Shown here: positions 36,720-47,179 of the stretch, piece after piece
Numbering within the stretch: position 1 is the first letter of the stretch
Layout: every line of letters begins with the position of its first letter
Assembly (NCBI RefSeq): GCF_012223425.1
Contig: NZ_CP038799.1
Coordinates: 682,001 to 746,000, forward strand
Source of the DNA: Mycolicibacterium frederiksbergense
Lineage (GTDB): Bacteria > Actinomycetota > Actinomycetes > Mycobacteriales > Mycobacteriaceae
DNA length: 64,000 nt
Reading direction: 5' to 3'
The notes under the pieces: model-generated
Told to the model about the DNA's origin: nothing
Databases searched by the model: none
What the model saw: the letters and a program-made list of their open reading frames with translations, nothing else
Translations under genes and position numbers: made by a program

Positions 36720-37592
36720 TCAGCGGCTCGGGTCGGCTGGCCCTGTCGTGGAGATGAACTCGTCGAGCAGCTCGATCACCTTATCGGGTGCTTCGACCTG
36801 CGCGAAATGCCCTACGCCAGGCAGGATTTCGAGGCGACAGTCCGGGCGGGCCTCCAACGCCGCGTAGGCATGGTCGACCGGGATGATGTTGTCCTGCTCG
36901 CCCCAGATCGCAAGTATCGGTAAACCCTCGCGCAGGTTCAGCCGGTTCAGGGCACTCACGGCCTGACCGCGATAATCGACCACCGAACGCAGGGTCCGCA
37001 GGAACGCCTGACGTGTCTCGCTGTCCCCGAACGACGAGTACGCGCTCCACATTTCCGCGCCCCGCGGGGAGCGCAACCCGGCCGAGCTCAGCCAGGATTT
37101 CACGGCGTTTCCGGCCCGCAGCACCGGCGACGGTGCGATCACCGGCATCACGAACTCCGCTCCCGGCGCCGCCAGCAGGCGCAGGATCAATCCCACATCG
37201 GGACCGAGTCCGCCACTGCTGATGAGGACGAGCCGGCGGCAGTAGTCGGGATGTTGATAGAGGAACTGCATCGCGACGCCACCGCCCAGGGATTGGCCGA
37301 CGACAGTCGCCGATTCGACGCCGAGCTCATCGAGCAGATCACGCAGGCCGACCGCGAAGGCGCCCAGCGAGTAGTCGGTGCGGGGCTTGGACGACTGGCC
37401 GTGGCCGAGCAGGTCGGGCGCGATGACACGGTATTTCTTGGCGAGCTGGGGCAACACCGCGCGCCAGGTCTGCGCGCTGCCCGCCATGCCGTGGATCAGC
37501 AACAGGACTTCGTCACCGTCACCCTCGTCCACGACCGCTTGCCGCATGCCATGAATCTCGATGAACTTCGTTTCGATCACTGCAGCTCCCAC
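36720..37592 (-). CDS. Alpha/beta hydrolase
   Basis: 290 aa (a GTG start at 37580 is possible). Oxyanion motif LIHGMAGS, nucleophile elbow VGQSLGGG, late acid in WGEQDNIIP and His in GVGHFAQVEAPD complete the triad. It resembles C-C bond hydrolases and esterases of mycobacteria. No substrate evidence. It lies between the tetR-P450 unit and the sugar operon. Confidence 0.85.
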   Translation of the reverse strand: MGAAVIETKFIEIHGMRQAVVDEGDGDEVLLLIHGMAGSAQTWRAVLPQLAKKYRVIAPDLLGHGQSSKPRTDYSLGAFAVGLRDLLDELGVESATVVGQSLGGGVAMQFLYQHPDYCRRLVLISSGGLGPDVGLILRLLAAPGAEFVMPVIAPSPVLRAGNAVKSWLSSAGLRSPRGAEMWSAYSSFGDSETRQAFLRTLRSVVDYRGQAVSALNRLNLREGLPILAIWGEQDNIIPVDHAYAALEARPDCRLEILPGVGHFAQVEAPDKVIELLDEFISTTGPADPSR

Positions 37593-37640
37593 CCGTCGGC
37601 CCTTCGAGCCTACTGAGCGGTAACTTACCCTGACAACCTG

Positions 37641-38651
37641 TCAGCCAGCGGACACCGCCACCACGACCTTGTCGCCCTGGCGCTGGGCCGCCGCACGGAA
37701 AGCCTCGTCCGCCTGATCCAGACGATGACGCCCGGTGACCAGCGCATCGAGATCCACACCGTCGGCGGCCAGGGCGATGGCCCGCGGGTAGGTGTCTTTC
37801 ATCCGGCGGACCATCGCGAAGGTCAGGCCCTTGCGCCGTGCCGCCGCGGCCGGAAACGACGACTGATCTTCGGAGGGAATTCCGGCCAGCGCCACCCGTC
37901 CGCCCGGTCGGACGGCGGCCACCGCGGTGGCGATCCCCGCGTCGGTCCCGGCCAGTTCGATCACCACATCGACTCCGCGTCCGCCGGTGGCGCCCAGGAT
38001 TTCGGCGGCGCCGTCGGCGGGCGACCACACAGCATGGGCACCGTGGCGCAGCGCCGTGGCTCGTCGGTGCAGAAGTGGCTCGGTCACGAACACCCGTGAC
38101 GCACCGGCGCGCAGCGCCACCTGGACCGCGAGGACACCGATCGGGCCGGCACCGACCACCAACACATCGGCGCCCGGACGCAGATGACTCACGTCGACCG
38201 CGTGGATGGCCACACCGAGGGGCTCCAGCAGCGCCCCCGCATCGTCGCTGAGCTCGTCGGGTAGCGGATGCAGCAGGCGGTCCGGCCACACCAGATACTC
38301 CTGCAGCGCGCCGTCGAGCGTGCCGTGACCCGCGAACTGCACTGTCGGGCAGAGGTTGTGGTGACCGGCGAGGCAGAGTTCGCAGGTTCGGCACGGGATG
38401 GCGGGGTCGACGGCCACGCGTCGGCCGGTGTACGGGCCGGTGAGAGCCCGCGCGGCGAACTCGTGGCCGGGCACCACGGGGTGCTCGATCCGGTTCTCCC
38501 CGATACCACCGTCGGTGAACCAGTGCAGATCCGAACCGCAGATGCCCACCGAGGTCACCGCGAGCAGCGACCACCCCGGCGGGGCGTCACCGGGACCGTC
38601 CTCGGTGGCCACCCGCAGATCACCGACCGCGTGCAGGCGGGCGGCGATCAC
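37641..38651 (-). CDS. Zinc-dependent sugar/polyol dehydrogenase (L-idonate/sorbitol dehydrogenase-like), last gene of ara operon
   Basis: 336 aa, MDR fold: catalytic zinc [10 protein letters not shown] and PGHEFAA, structural zinc [15 protein letters not shown], nucleotide site [13 protein letters not shown]. It resembles polyol and L-idonate 5-dehydrogenases. It overlaps the araA stop by four bases, so it belongs to the nine-gene arabinose operon, and may oxidise L-arabitol or another side product. That last point is inference. Confidence 0.82.
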   Translation of the reverse strand: MIAARLHAVGDLRVATEDGPGDAPPGWSLLAVTSVGICGSDLHWFTDGGIGENRIEHPVVPGHEFAARALTGPYTGRRVAVDPAIPCRTCELCLAGHHNLCPTVQFAGHGTLDGALQEYLVWPDRLLHPLPDELSDDAGALLEPLGVAIHAVDVSHLRPGADVLVVGAGPIGVLAVQVALRAGASRVFVTEPLLHRRATALRHGAHAVWSPADGAAEILGATGGRGVDVVIELAGTDAGIATAVAAVRPGGRVALAGIPSEDQSSFPAAAARRKGLTFAMVRRMKDTYPRAIALAADGVDLDALVTGRHRLDQADEAFRAAAQRQGDKVVVAVSAG

Positions 38652-40159
38652 AGCCCGGCGGCGACGTGGTGATAGACGTCGTTCCAGCGAAGTTCGTGCT
38701 GAAAGCCGCGCACCGTCGTGGTGTCGTCGATGACGAGCAGTTCGGTGTCGGTCATCGTGGCGAAATCATCGATCACCTCGGTACCGACGGCGGTGGTCAA
38801 GACGGTGTGGTGCGGAGCGCCGGCCATCAGCCAGGCTTCCGCCGAGGTCGACCAGGACGGCGACGGCTCCCAGACCGCGCACGCCACCGGCAGATTCGGC
38901 AGTTCCTCGGCCGGTTCGATGACCCGAACCTCGTTGGCGACCAGCCGGAATCGGCTACCCATATCGCAGATCCCGATGATGACGGCATCGGCGGGCGCGG
39001 CGGTGAACCGCAACCGGACGGGGTCGTCGCGGTCACCGATCGACAGCGGGTGGACCTCCAGGGTGGGGGTTGCGGCGGCGATACTGGGGCACACCTCAAG
39101 CATGTGCGCACCGAGGATGCGCTCACGCCCGGGGGTCAGATCGTAGGTGTAGTCCTCCATGAAGGAGGTGCCACCCGGCAGTCCCTCGCCCATCACCTTC
39201 ACGGTGCGCAGCATCATCGCGGTCTTCCAGTCACCCTCGCCACCGAACCCGTAGCCGTCGGCCATCAGCCGCTGCACCGCCAGTCCCGGCAGTTGACGAA
39301 GCGCGCCGAGATCTTCGAAGTTGGTGGTGAAGGCGTGGAAACCACCTTCGGTCAGGAACTTTCGCAGCCCGAGTTCGATCTGGGCGCCGTGCCGCAAGGC
39401 GACATGCCGGTCACCGCCGGGCAACAGGTCCGGATCGACCCGGTAGGTGTGTTCGTATTCGCGCACCAGTTTGTCGATATCGGCCGACTGCACTCGTTCA
39501 ACGACGCCGACGAGATCGTTGACACCGAAGGCATCGATGGAGGCGCCGAAATGCGCTTCCGCCTCGACCTTGTCGCCCTCGGTGACCGCGACACCGCGCA
39601 TGTTGTCGCCGAACCGCGCGACCTTGAGCGTGGACAGTTCGGCGGTGCCCAGTGCCGCGCGCACCCACGACCCGACCCGCACCTGGGTGCGCGGATCGCT
39701 GACGTGTCCGGCGATGGTCTTCCGCGAGGTGGACAACCGGGACTGGATGTAACCGAACTCGCGGTCTCCGTGCGCGGCCTGGTTGAGGTTCATGAAGTTC
39801 ATGTCGATGGTCTGCCAGGGCAACTCGACGCCGAACTGGGTGTGCAGATGCAGCAATGGTTTACGCAGTGACTTGAGCCCGCGAATCCACATCTTCGCCG
39901 GTGAGAAGGTGTGCATCCAGGCGATGACACCGACACATTCCGGTGCGGCATTGGCGTCGCTGAGCACCCGGGCGATCTGTTCGGAATCGGTGACGACCGG
40001 AACCCAGCGCACCTCGACCGGGATCTCTGCACTGCCGTCGAGTCGTTCGGCGATCTGGCGTGACTGGTCGGCGACCTGGTCCAGGACATCGGGTCCGTAC
40101 AACGATTGACTGCCGGTGATCAGCCACACCTGGCTGGTGGCGAGTCGGGACGCGATCAT
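38648..40159 (-). CDS. araA: L-arabinose isomerase
   Basis: 503 aa, normal length. It converts L-arabinose to L-ribulose. Family features: [16 protein letters not shown] at the start, [15 protein letters not shown], and [13 protein letters not shown] around the metal site. AGGAG precedes ATG 40159. It overlaps araD upstream and the Zn dehydrogenase downstream, both by ATGA. Confidence 0.95.
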   Translation of the reverse strand: MIASRLATSQVWLITGSQSLYGPDVLDQVADQSRQIAERLDGSAEIPVEVRWVPVVTDSEQIARVLSDANAAPECVGVIAWMHTFSPAKMWIRGLKSLRKPLLHLHTQFGVELPWQTIDMNFMNLNQAAHGDREFGYIQSRLSTSRKTIAGHVSDPRTQVRVGSWVRAALGTAELSTLKVARFGDNMRGVAVTEGDKVEAEAHFGASIDAFGVNDLVGVVERVQSADIDKLVREYEHTYRVDPDLLPGGDRHVALRHGAQIELGLRKFLTEGGFHAFTTNFEDLGALRQLPGLAVQRLMADGYGFGGEGDWKTAMMLRTVKVMGEGLPGGTSFMEDYTYDLTPGRERILGAHMLEVCPSIAAATPTLEVHPLSIGDRDDPVRLRFTAAPADAVIIGICDMGSRFRLVANEVRVIEPAEELPNLPVACAVWEPSPSWSTSAEAWLMAGAPHHTVLTTAVGTEVIDDFATMTDTELLVIDDTTTVRGFQHELRWNDVYHHVAAGL

Positions 40160-40866
40160 GGGTTCTCCTGGTGGACGTCGGAAATCTGTTCGTTCTGGCC
40201 GTATACGTTCTGGTACCGGTCGAAGAGCGCGGTCACGTCGGCGGCGTCGATGGGCGGCGCTGCACCGAGTTGCCGGCTGATGTGCACCGTGCGCGCCACG
40301 TCTTCGACCATGACGGCGGCCTTGACCGCGTCGCGCGCGGTCCGGCCGATGGTGAAGGGACCGTGGTTGCGCATCAGCACCGCCGGGGATCGGCTGTCGC
40401 GCAACACTTCCACGATGCCACGCCCGATCGAGTCGTCGCCGATCAGCGCGAACGGACCGACCGGCACCTCGCCACCGAATTCGTCGGCGGCCATGGTGAG
40501 CACACACGGGATCGGCTCGCCGCGTGCGGCCCATGCGGTCGCGTAGGTGGAGTGCGTGTGCACCACACCGCCGACCTCGGGCATGTGCCGGTAGACATAC
40601 GCGTGGGCCGCGGTGTCCGAGGACGGTGCCAGCGCGCCGTCGACCAGATTGCCGTGCAGGTCGCAGACCACCATGTCCTCGGCGCGCAGCGAGGCGTACT
40701 CGGCCCCCGAGGGCTTGATGACCATGAGGTCGCGCCCGGGTACCCGGGCCGAGACGTTGCCCGCGGTCCAGATGACCAGTTCGTACTGGGTGAGCAGGGC
40801 GTGCAGATCGCACACCTGTTGCCGCAGTTCGGCGATGACGTGGTCGATGTCCGAGGTGATGGTCAT
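40156..40866 (-). CDS. araD: L-ribulose-5-phosphate 4-epimerase
   Basis: 236 aa, class II aldolase fold. Zinc ligands lie in [32 protein letters not shown] and RNHGPFTIG are further signatures. It converts L-ribulose 5-phosphate to D-xylulose 5-phosphate. The ATG at 40866 overlaps the araB stop and its stop overlaps araA. Confidence 0.94.
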   Translation of the reverse strand: MTITSDIDHVIAELRQQVCDLHALLTQYELVIWTAGNVSARVPGRDLMVIKPSGAEYASLRAEDMVVCDLHGNLVDGALAPSSDTAAHAYVYRHMPEVGGVVHTHSTYATAWAARGEPIPCVLTMAADEFGGEVPVGPFALIGDDSIGRGIVEVLRDSRSPAVLMRNHGPFTIGRTARDAVKAAVMVEDVARTVHISRQLGAAPPIDAADVTALFDRYQNVYGQNEQISDVHQENP

Positions 40867-42530
40867 CGGGTGGCTCCTACCGGTTCCGCAGTGGCGATGC
40901 GCCGCAGCCGGCGCATCATGTCGTTGCCGCGACCGAACCACTCGTAGGCCGCCACGTATTCGCGGTAGAGCCGGTCGTAGGCCGCGGCATTGTGCGCGAT
41001 GGGCAGATAGGCGTTACGGGTCCGCGCGCCCATCCGCCGGGCGGCCGCGCCCACGTCGAGGTAGGCACCCGCCGCGACCGCGGCGTGGATCGCCGAGCCC
41101 AGGGCGGGCGCCTGGTCCGAGGGCACCGTCGACAGCGGCAGCCCGACCACATCGGCATAGATCTGCATCAGCAGCTGGTTCTTCAACAGGCCGCCGGCCA
41201 CCACCAGTTCGTCGATGCGCACCCCGGAGTTCACGAACGTCTCCACGATCATCCGGGTGCCGAAGGCGGTGGCCTCCAACAGCGCCCGGTACATGTCGAC
41301 GCACGTGGTGTGCAGGGTCTGCCCGATCATGACACCGGACAGTTCGTGGTCGACCAGCACCGAACGGTTGCCGCTGTGCCAGTCCAGCGCCACCAGGCCG
41401 TGTTCTCCCACCTGCTGGTGGCTCGCCAGCTCGGTGAGGTGAGCATGCAGCGACACACCCAGCCGGCGGGCCTCGACGTGGTAGCTCTCGGGGACGCAGT
41501 TCTCGATGAACCAGCCGAAGATGTCGCCGACGCCGGATTGTCCCGCCTCGTATCCCCAACTACCCGAGGAGATTCCACCGTCGACGACGCCGCACATGCC
41601 GGGTACGTCGCGCAGCACGTCGGAGTTCACCACGTGACAGGTCGAGGTGCCCATGATGGCGACCAGCTGCCCGGTGTCCAGCGCGTCGGCTGCCGCGACC
41701 GTCACGTGCGCGTCGACATTGCCCACCGCGACCGGGATGCCTTCCGGCAGCCCGGTCCACGCCGCGGCCTGCGCGGTCAGCGCACCGGCCCGGTCGCCGA
41801 GTCGGCCGATCGGGGCGGCCAGCTTCTCGGTCACGAAATCACCGAAGCCAGGACGGACCTCGGAAAGAAACTGCCGCGAGGGGTATTCACCGTCCTGTCG
41901 GATGCCCTTGTACCCCGCGCTGCAGGCATTGCGCACATAGGTCCCGCACAGCTGCCAGACGATCCAGTCGGCGGCCTCGACGAAGCGATCCATCGCCTGG
42001 TACACCTGCGGATCCTCGTCGAAGATCTCCAAGGCCTTCGCGAACTCCCACTCACTGGAGATGAGTCCGCCGTACCGGGGCAGCCACGGCTCACCGCGTT
42101 GGGCGGCAACGGCATTGATGCGGTCGGCTTGCGGTTGCGGCGAATGGTGTCGCCACAGCTTGCCGTAGGCGTGCGGGCGATCCTCGAACTCCGCCAGCTG
42201 ATACAGCGGTGTCCCGTCGCGGCGGACCGGCACCATGGTGCATGCGGTGAAGTCGGTGCCGATGCCGATGATGTCACTCGCATCGACCCCGGATTTCGCG
42301 ACGGCCTCGGGAACGGCGTTGCGCAGGACGTCCAGGTAGTCCTCGGGGACCTGCAGCGCCCACTGCGCCGGCAGGCGGATCGTGCTGCCGGGCAACGTGT
42401 CGGTGATGACGCCATGCCGGTAGGCATGCTCGGCGCCGGCGAGCTGGTGGCCGTCGCTGACCCGAACCACCACGGCCCGTCCGGACAAGGTGCCGAAATC
42501 GACACCGACCGTGTATTTTTCGGTGCTCAT
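40863..42530 (-). CDS. araB: Ribulokinase
   Basis: 555 aa, FGGY carbohydrate kinase. N-terminal [15 protein letters not shown] is the phosphate-binding loop, [10 protein letters not shown] the substrate region, MGTSTCHVV and [18 protein letters not shown] the C-terminal domain. It phosphorylates L-ribulose. It overlaps lacI and araD by four bases each. Confidence 0.95.
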   Translation of the reverse strand: MSTEKYTVGVDFGTLSGRAVVVRVSDGHQLAGAEHAYRHGVITDTLPGSTIRLPAQWALQVPEDYLDVLRNAVPEAVAKSGVDASDIIGIGTDFTACTMVPVRRDGTPLYQLAEFEDRPHAYGKLWRHHSPQPQADRINAVAAQRGEPWLPRYGGLISSEWEFAKALEIFDEDPQVYQAMDRFVEAADWIVWQLCGTYVRNACSAGYKGIRQDGEYPSRQFLSEVRPGFGDFVTEKLAAPIGRLGDRAGALTAQAAAWTGLPEGIPVAVGNVDAHVTVAAADALDTGQLVAIMGTSTCHVVNSDVLRDVPGMCGVVDGGISSGSWGYEAGQSGVGDIFGWFIENCVPESYHVEARRLGVSLHAHLTELASHQQVGEHGLVALDWHSGNRSVLVDHELSGVMIGQTLHTTCVDMYRALLEATAFGTRMIVETFVNSGVRIDELVVAGGLLKNQLLMQIYADVVGLPLSTVPSDQAPALGSAIHAAVAAGAYLDVGAAARRMGARTRNAYLPIAHNAAAYDRLYREYVAAYEWFGRGNDMMRRLRRIATAEPVGATR

Positions 42531-43555
42531 GAACTCTCCTGCGTCGTCGTGGTGCTGTCGCGGATGACCAACTCGGGGGATAGCAGCGGAACGTCGAGCG
42601 ACGTTCCGTCCAGCGTGGCCATCACCAGCTCGATCGCGCGTTGTCCGACAGCCTTGAAGTCCTGGCGGATGGTCGTCAGCGCCGGGTTCAGGTAGCCGGA
42701 CTCGGGGATGTCGTCGAATCCCACGACACTCACATCCTCGGGAACACGGATCCCGTGCTGCGCGAACGCGTGCAGTACGCCGATGGCCATCTGATCGTTG
42801 GCCACGAACACCGCCGTCGCCTCGTTGCGTCGCACCAGTTCGCAGCCGATCTCGTAGCCGCGGGCCGGGGTCCAATCCCCCGCCAACGACTCCCGTACCG
42901 CAAGACCGTTGTCGCGCATGGCCTCCTCGTAGCCGACGCGGCGCCCCTTCGCCTCGGTCCAGGTCGCCGGGCCCGCGACATGGTCGATGGCGCGATGGCC
43001 GAGGTCGATGAGGTGCTGGGTGGCTTGGCGCGCACCGTCGATCTGGTCCACACCGACGCTGAGTCCCCGACCGGAGAGATCACCTTCGACCACGATGAAC
43101 GGCACACCGGGGTCGGCGGCATGCGCGACGGCGAGGGCATCCTCCTGCGCGGCGATCATCACGATCGCCTCCACCGATTGGCGTGCCAGGTGGTCCAGGG
43201 AATCGTGCAGCGCCTCCCGCGTCAGGTCGGCCAGCGGCACCATGCTGGAGAAGTAGCCGGCTGCGCGGGCGGCCTCCTCCACCGACCGCTGGATGCTCGA
43301 CGGCCCATACAGCGCGTCATTGGTGCCGACGATACCGATGATCCTGGATCGTCGGGTCACCAGCGCGCGCGCCGCGGTGTTGGGCCGGTACCCGAGTTCA
43401 GCGATCGCCTGCTGCACCCGCTCCTTGGTGGCGGGCCGGATACTGGACGACCCGTTGATCACCCGCGACACCGTCTGGTGGCTGACGCCGGCAAGGCGGG
43501 CGACGTCGGCCATGACCGGTTTGCCGGGTATCGGTTGATTGGGCTGACTGCTCAT
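42527..43555 (-). CDS. LacI-family repressor of the sugar operons
   Basis: 342 aa. HTH at about 14-60 (VMADVARLAGVSHQTVSRVINGSSSIRPATKERVQ) and a periplasmic-binding-type effector domain with VFVANDQMAIGVL and VSVVGFDDIPESGYLNP. It is encoded inside the operon between the permease and araB. The operators at 48274-48390 match LacI-family half-sites, so it probably controls both divergent operons and itself. The effector is likely L-arabinose, galactose or a derivative. Confidence 0.9.
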   Translation of the reverse strand: MSSQPNQPIPGKPVMADVARLAGVSHQTVSRVINGSSSIRPATKERVQQAIAELGYRPNTAARALVTRRSRIIGIVGTNDALYGPSSIQRSVEEAARAAGYFSSMVPLADLTREALHDSLDHLARQSVEAIVMIAAQEDALAVAHAADPGVPFIVVEGDLSGRGLSVGVDQIDGARQATQHLIDLGHRAIDHVAGPATWTEAKGRRVGYEEAMRDNGLAVRESLAGDWTPARGYEIGCELVRRNEATAVFVANDQMAIGVLHAFAQHGIRVPEDVSVVGFDDIPESGYLNPALTTIRQDFKAVGQRAIELVMATLDGTSLDVPLLSPELVIRDSTTTTQESS

Positions 43556-44553
43556 CCGGTCTTCCTCACCACTAGGCGCTGCACGAGAACGAATACCAGC
43601 AGCAGGGCGCCGGTCATGATGCGCGTCCAGTACGAATCGAGGTTCGCGGCCGTGACGAACGTCTGGATCGTACCGAGCACCAGCACGCCGACGACGGACC
43701 CGAGCACGAAACCCACACCGCCGGAGAGCAGTACGCCACCGATCACCGCGGCGGCGATGGCGTCGAGTTCCAGCCCGATTCCGTTGAGGCTGTATCCGGA
43801 CAGCTTCTGCACCGCGAGCAGCAGACCGGCGATCGCCGCGCACAGCCCGCTGATGGCGTACACCGATACGTTGGCCCTGGCGGCGTCGAGCCCCATCAAC
43901 TGGGCCGACTGCCGATTGCCGCCGACCGCGTACACGGTGCGACCGAATCGGGTCTTGTGCAGTACGTACGCACCGACCGCCACGACGACGAGTGCGACGA
44001 CGACGCTCCAGCGGATGAACTTGTCGTCGTAGAGGTAGACGTAATTGAGCCCGAAGACGCGCAGGGCGGGATCGGTGATGGGTAGCGAATCCACGCTGAG
44101 CACGTAACACAGGCCGCGGGCCAGGAACATCCCAGCCAGCGTCGCGATGAACGGCTGGACATCGAAGTACTCGATGACCAGTCCCATCATCAGCCCGAGG
44201 GTGGGGCCCACCACCAGCACCACGGCCACGGCCAGCGGCATCGGCCAGCCGGCCCGCAACGTGGTCGCCAGGATGACGGTGGACAGCGCGACCACCGCGC
44301 CGACGCTGAGATCGATACCGCCGGTGAGGATCACGAACGTCATGCCGACGGCCAGCACGATGAGGTAGGCGTTGTCGACGAGCAGGTTCAGGAACACCTG
44401 TGCGGGGCTGGCGAATTCATAGCGGGCGATGACGGCGAGGAACAGCACCGCGAACAGCACCAGCGAGGCCAGTGGCGACAGGTAGCGCCCACGCGCGCGC
44501 CGGATCAGTTCGGCGCCGACGGCGCGCGGTCGCACGGCGGTCTGGACGCTCAT
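43552..44553 (-). CDS. yjfF: Sugar ABC transporter permease, YjfF-like
   Basis: 333 aa with nine or ten helices and the family motif VILTGGIDLSVGAVVALS. It resembles the second permease of the YtfQRT-YjfF galactofuranose importer. ATGA overlaps exist at both ends. Confidence 0.87.
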   Translation of the reverse strand: MSVQTAVRPRAVGAELIRRARGRYLSPLASLVLFAVLFLAVIARYEFASPAQVFLNLLVDNAYLIVLAVGMTFVILTGGIDLSVGAVVALSTVILATTLRAGWPMPLAVAVVLVVGPTLGLMMGLVIEYFDVQPFIATLAGMFLARGLCYVLSVDSLPITDPALRVFGLNYVYLYDDKFIRWSVVVALVVVAVGAYVLHKTRFGRTVYAVGGNRQSAQLMGLDAARANVSVYAISGLCAAIAGLLLAVQKLSGYSLNGIGLELDAIAAAVIGGVLLSGGVGFVLGSVVGVLVLGTIQTFVTAANLDSYWTRIMTGALLLVFVLVQRLVVRKTG

Positions 44554-45647
44554 GTGGTCACCACCGCCGGGAATCGAGGCGCCGAGATCTGGGACGAGCC
44601 CGAGGGATTCGTGACCGTTTCCGGTGGATCTGTCGACGCCGGGGGCCGAGGTGTCCGACGCCGTGACAGCAGCGCCCGGAACTTCGGGGCCTGCAGCAGG
44701 CACACGATGACCACCACGAGGGCCTTGAACACCAGCGTGGTCTCCGGGGTGATCCCCGCCGTGTAGACGGTGGTGGTCAGGGTCTGGATGATCAGCGCGC
44801 CGAGGATGGTCCCGGTCAGGCTGAATCGCCCGCCCAGCAGCGAGGTTCCACCGATCACCACGGCCAGGATGGCGTCCATTTCTATCCACAGCCCCGCGTT
44901 GTTGGCGTCGGCCGCGGAGATGTTGGACGCGATCATCAGGCCGGCGACACCCGCACACAGGGCGCTGAACACGTACACCGCGAAGACGATGGAGCGGTGA
45001 CGCACGCCGGCCAGCCTGCTGGCCTCGGGATTGATGCCCACCGATTCGAGCAGCATGCCCAGCGCGGTGCATCTGGTCAGCAGGGCCACCACCGCGAACA
45101 CCGACAGACTCACCAGGATCGCCACCGGTAGCCCGAACGCGTAGCCGGCCCCGAGGATCTTGAAAGGCGCGCTGGTCACCGTGACGATCTGGCCGTCGGT
45201 GATCAGCAGGGCGATCCCGCGACCGGCCGTCATCAGCACCAGGGTCGCGATGATCGGCTGGATGCCGAACACCGAGACGAGCACCCCGTTCCACAACCCC
45301 AGCGCCACGGCCACGCCGAGTGCGATCCCCATCGCGGTGACGACGGTGCCGGGACTACCCGGGTCCGCGGCTGCCGCGATGTGCGCGCAGGCCAGCGCGC
45401 CGCTGATGGCGACGACCGCCCCCACCGACAGATCGATGCCACGGGAGGCGATCACCAGGGTCATGCCGAGCGCGATCAGCATCGTCGGGGCGCCGTTGCG
45501 CAGGATGTCGATCAGACTGCCGAACAGGTGACCGTCCTGCACCCGCAGCGTCAGAAAGCTGGGGGTGAGAATGACATTGACCGCCAGCAGGGCGATCAGC
45601 GCGAGCGCCGGCCACAGCAGCGGCGATGCCAACACCTTGTTCCTCAC
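44550..45647 (-). CDS. ytfT: Sugar ABC transporter permease, YtfT-like
   Basis: 365 aa. It carries the motif VIASRGIDLSVGAVVAISG, paired with the YjfF-like permease to form a heteromeric channel. The C-terminal 35 residues form a Pro/Ser/Thr-rich cytosolic tail. It overlaps the ATPase stop by four bases. Confidence 0.87.
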   Translation of the reverse strand: MRNKVLASPLLWPALALIALLAVNVILTPSFLTLRVQDGHLFGSLIDILRNGAPTMLIALGMTLVIASRGIDLSVGAVVAISGALACAHIAAAADPGSPGTVVTAMGIALGVAVALGLWNGVLVSVFGIQPIIATLVLMTAGRGIALLITDGQIVTVTSAPFKILGAGYAFGLPVAILVSLSVFAVVALLTRCTALGMLLESVGINPEASRLAGVRHRSIVFAVYVFSALCAGVAGLMIASNISAADANNAGLWIEMDAILAVVIGGTSLLGGRFSLTGTILGALIIQTLTTTVYTAGITPETTLVFKALVVVIVCLLQAPKFRALLSRRRTPRPPASTDPPETVTNPSGSSQISAPRFPAVVTT

Positions 45648-47179
45648 GACGCACCCGCCCCGGCGATGAGTTCGGTCAGCCGCTGGACCGTGCAGTCATT
45701 GCCGACTTCCTCGACGCAGTGCCCGTCGCGCAGCACCAGGATGCGGTCGCTGATCCGCGCCACCTCGTCGAGTTCTGCGGAGATGAACAGTACCGCCATG
45801 CCGTCGGCCGACAGGTCGGTGACGAGCTTCTGAATCTGCGATTTGGCACCGATATCGATGCCCCTGGTCGGTTCGTCGAGGATGAACAGTTGCGGCTCGG
45901 TGATCAGCCACCGTGCCAGTAGGACCTTCTGCTGGTTGCCACCGCTGAGGTTCTTCACCAGCGCGGCGGGGTCGCGGGGCCGGATGTCGAGCGCCTCCAG
46001 GTACCGTGCCACCAGATCGTCCTTGGTCTTCTTCGACAGGGGCCGGGCGAAGCCACGGCGGGCCTGCAGCGCCAGGATCATGTTGTCCCGCACCGAGAGC
46101 TCGCCGATGATGCCCTCACCTTTGCGGTCCTCCGAGGAGAATGCGAAGCCGCTGGCGATGGCGGCCCGCGGTGAGCGCATCGGCGCGGTCTTGCCGTTGA
46201 CGACCATGCGCCCGCTGGTGGCGCGATCGGCGCCGAAGAACAGCCGGGCGAGTTCGGTTCGCCCCGAACCCAACAGCCCCGCCAGGCCGACCACTTCGCC
46301 GCGGTGAATGTCGACATCGGTCGGGTGGATGCCGGGGGCACGCCCGATCTGCTGCGCGCTGAGCACGGTCTCATCGGCGTCGGCGCGACTCCCGGCGGCG
46401 ACCGCCTCCTCGAGGTCTTCGAGAAGATCGAGCTCGTGGCCGAGCATGGCGGCGATCAGGGCGACCTTGTCGAGTTCTGCGGTCAGATGCTCGGCGACCA
46501 GCCGTCCGTTGCGCAGCACGGTCATTCGGTCCGAGATCTCGTAGACCTGATCCAGAAAGTGCGAGACGAACAGGATCGCCACCCCGCGGTCGCGCAGGTT
46601 GCGCATCACCCGGAACAGCTCGGCGACCTCATCGGCGTCGAGGCTGGAGGTGGGCTCGTCGAGGATCAGCACCCGCGCCGACACCGCCATCGCGCGGGCG
46701 ATGGCCACCAGCTGTTGCAAGGCGATGGGGTGTGCGCCCAGGGTGTCGGCCGGATCGATGGTCAGCTCGAGCTCGCCCAGCAGTTCCTCGGCGCGGCGGT
46801 TCATCGCGCGGTAGTCGATCCGCCCGAGGCGCCGCGGCTCCCGGCCCAACAGGATGTTCTCTGCCACCGTCAGATTCGGGCAGAGGTTGACCTCCTGATA
46901 CACCGTGCTGATGCCGGCGTCCTGCGCGTGCCGCGGGGTGGCGAACCGGCGGTCGGCGCCGTCGATGGTGATCGTCCCCGCAGCGATATCGTGCACGCCG
47001 GTGAGCGCCTTGATCAGCGTCGACTTACCGGCCCCGTTCTCGCCCATCAACGCATGGATCTCGCCGGGCAGCAGCCGCAGGTCGACACTGTCGAGGGCTT
47101 TGACCCCGGGAAACTCGACCGTGACTCCGGTCAGCTGGATCACCGGCTGCACAACGGTTTCCGACAGCGACGCGGTCAT
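45644..47179 (-). CDS. ytfR: Sugar ABC transporter ATP-binding protein, YtfR-like (two ABC domains)
   Basis: 511 aa. Domain 1 has Walker [13 protein letters not shown] and Walker [13 protein letters not shown]; domain 2 has [15 protein letters not shown] and [19 protein letters not shown], the usual degenerate arrangement of sugar ABC ATPases. The ATG overlaps the binding-protein stop by one base (TGATG). Confidence 0.92.
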   Translation of the reverse strand: MTASLSETVVQPVIQLTGVTVEFPGVKALDSVDLRLLPGEIHALMGENGAGKSTLIKALTGVHDIAAGTITIDGADRRFATPRHAQDAGISTVYQEVNLCPNLTVAENILLGREPRRLGRIDYRAMNRRAEELLGELELTIDPADTLGAHPIALQQLVAIARAMAVSARVLILDEPTSSLDADEVAELFRVMRNLRDRGVAILFVSHFLDQVYEISDRMTVLRNGRLVAEHLTAELDKVALIAAMLGHELDLLEDLEEAVAAGSRADADETVLSAQQIGRAPGIHPTDVDIHRGEVVGLAGLLGSGRTELARLFFGADRATSGRMVVNGKTAPMRSPRAAIASGFAFSSEDRKGEGIIGELSVRDNMILALQARRGFARPLSKKTKDDLVARYLEALDIRPRDPAALVKNLSGGNQQKVLLARWLITEPQLFILDEPTRGIDIGAKSQIQKLVTDLSADGMAVLFISAELDEVARISDRILVLRDGHCVEEVGNDCTVQRLTELIAGAGAS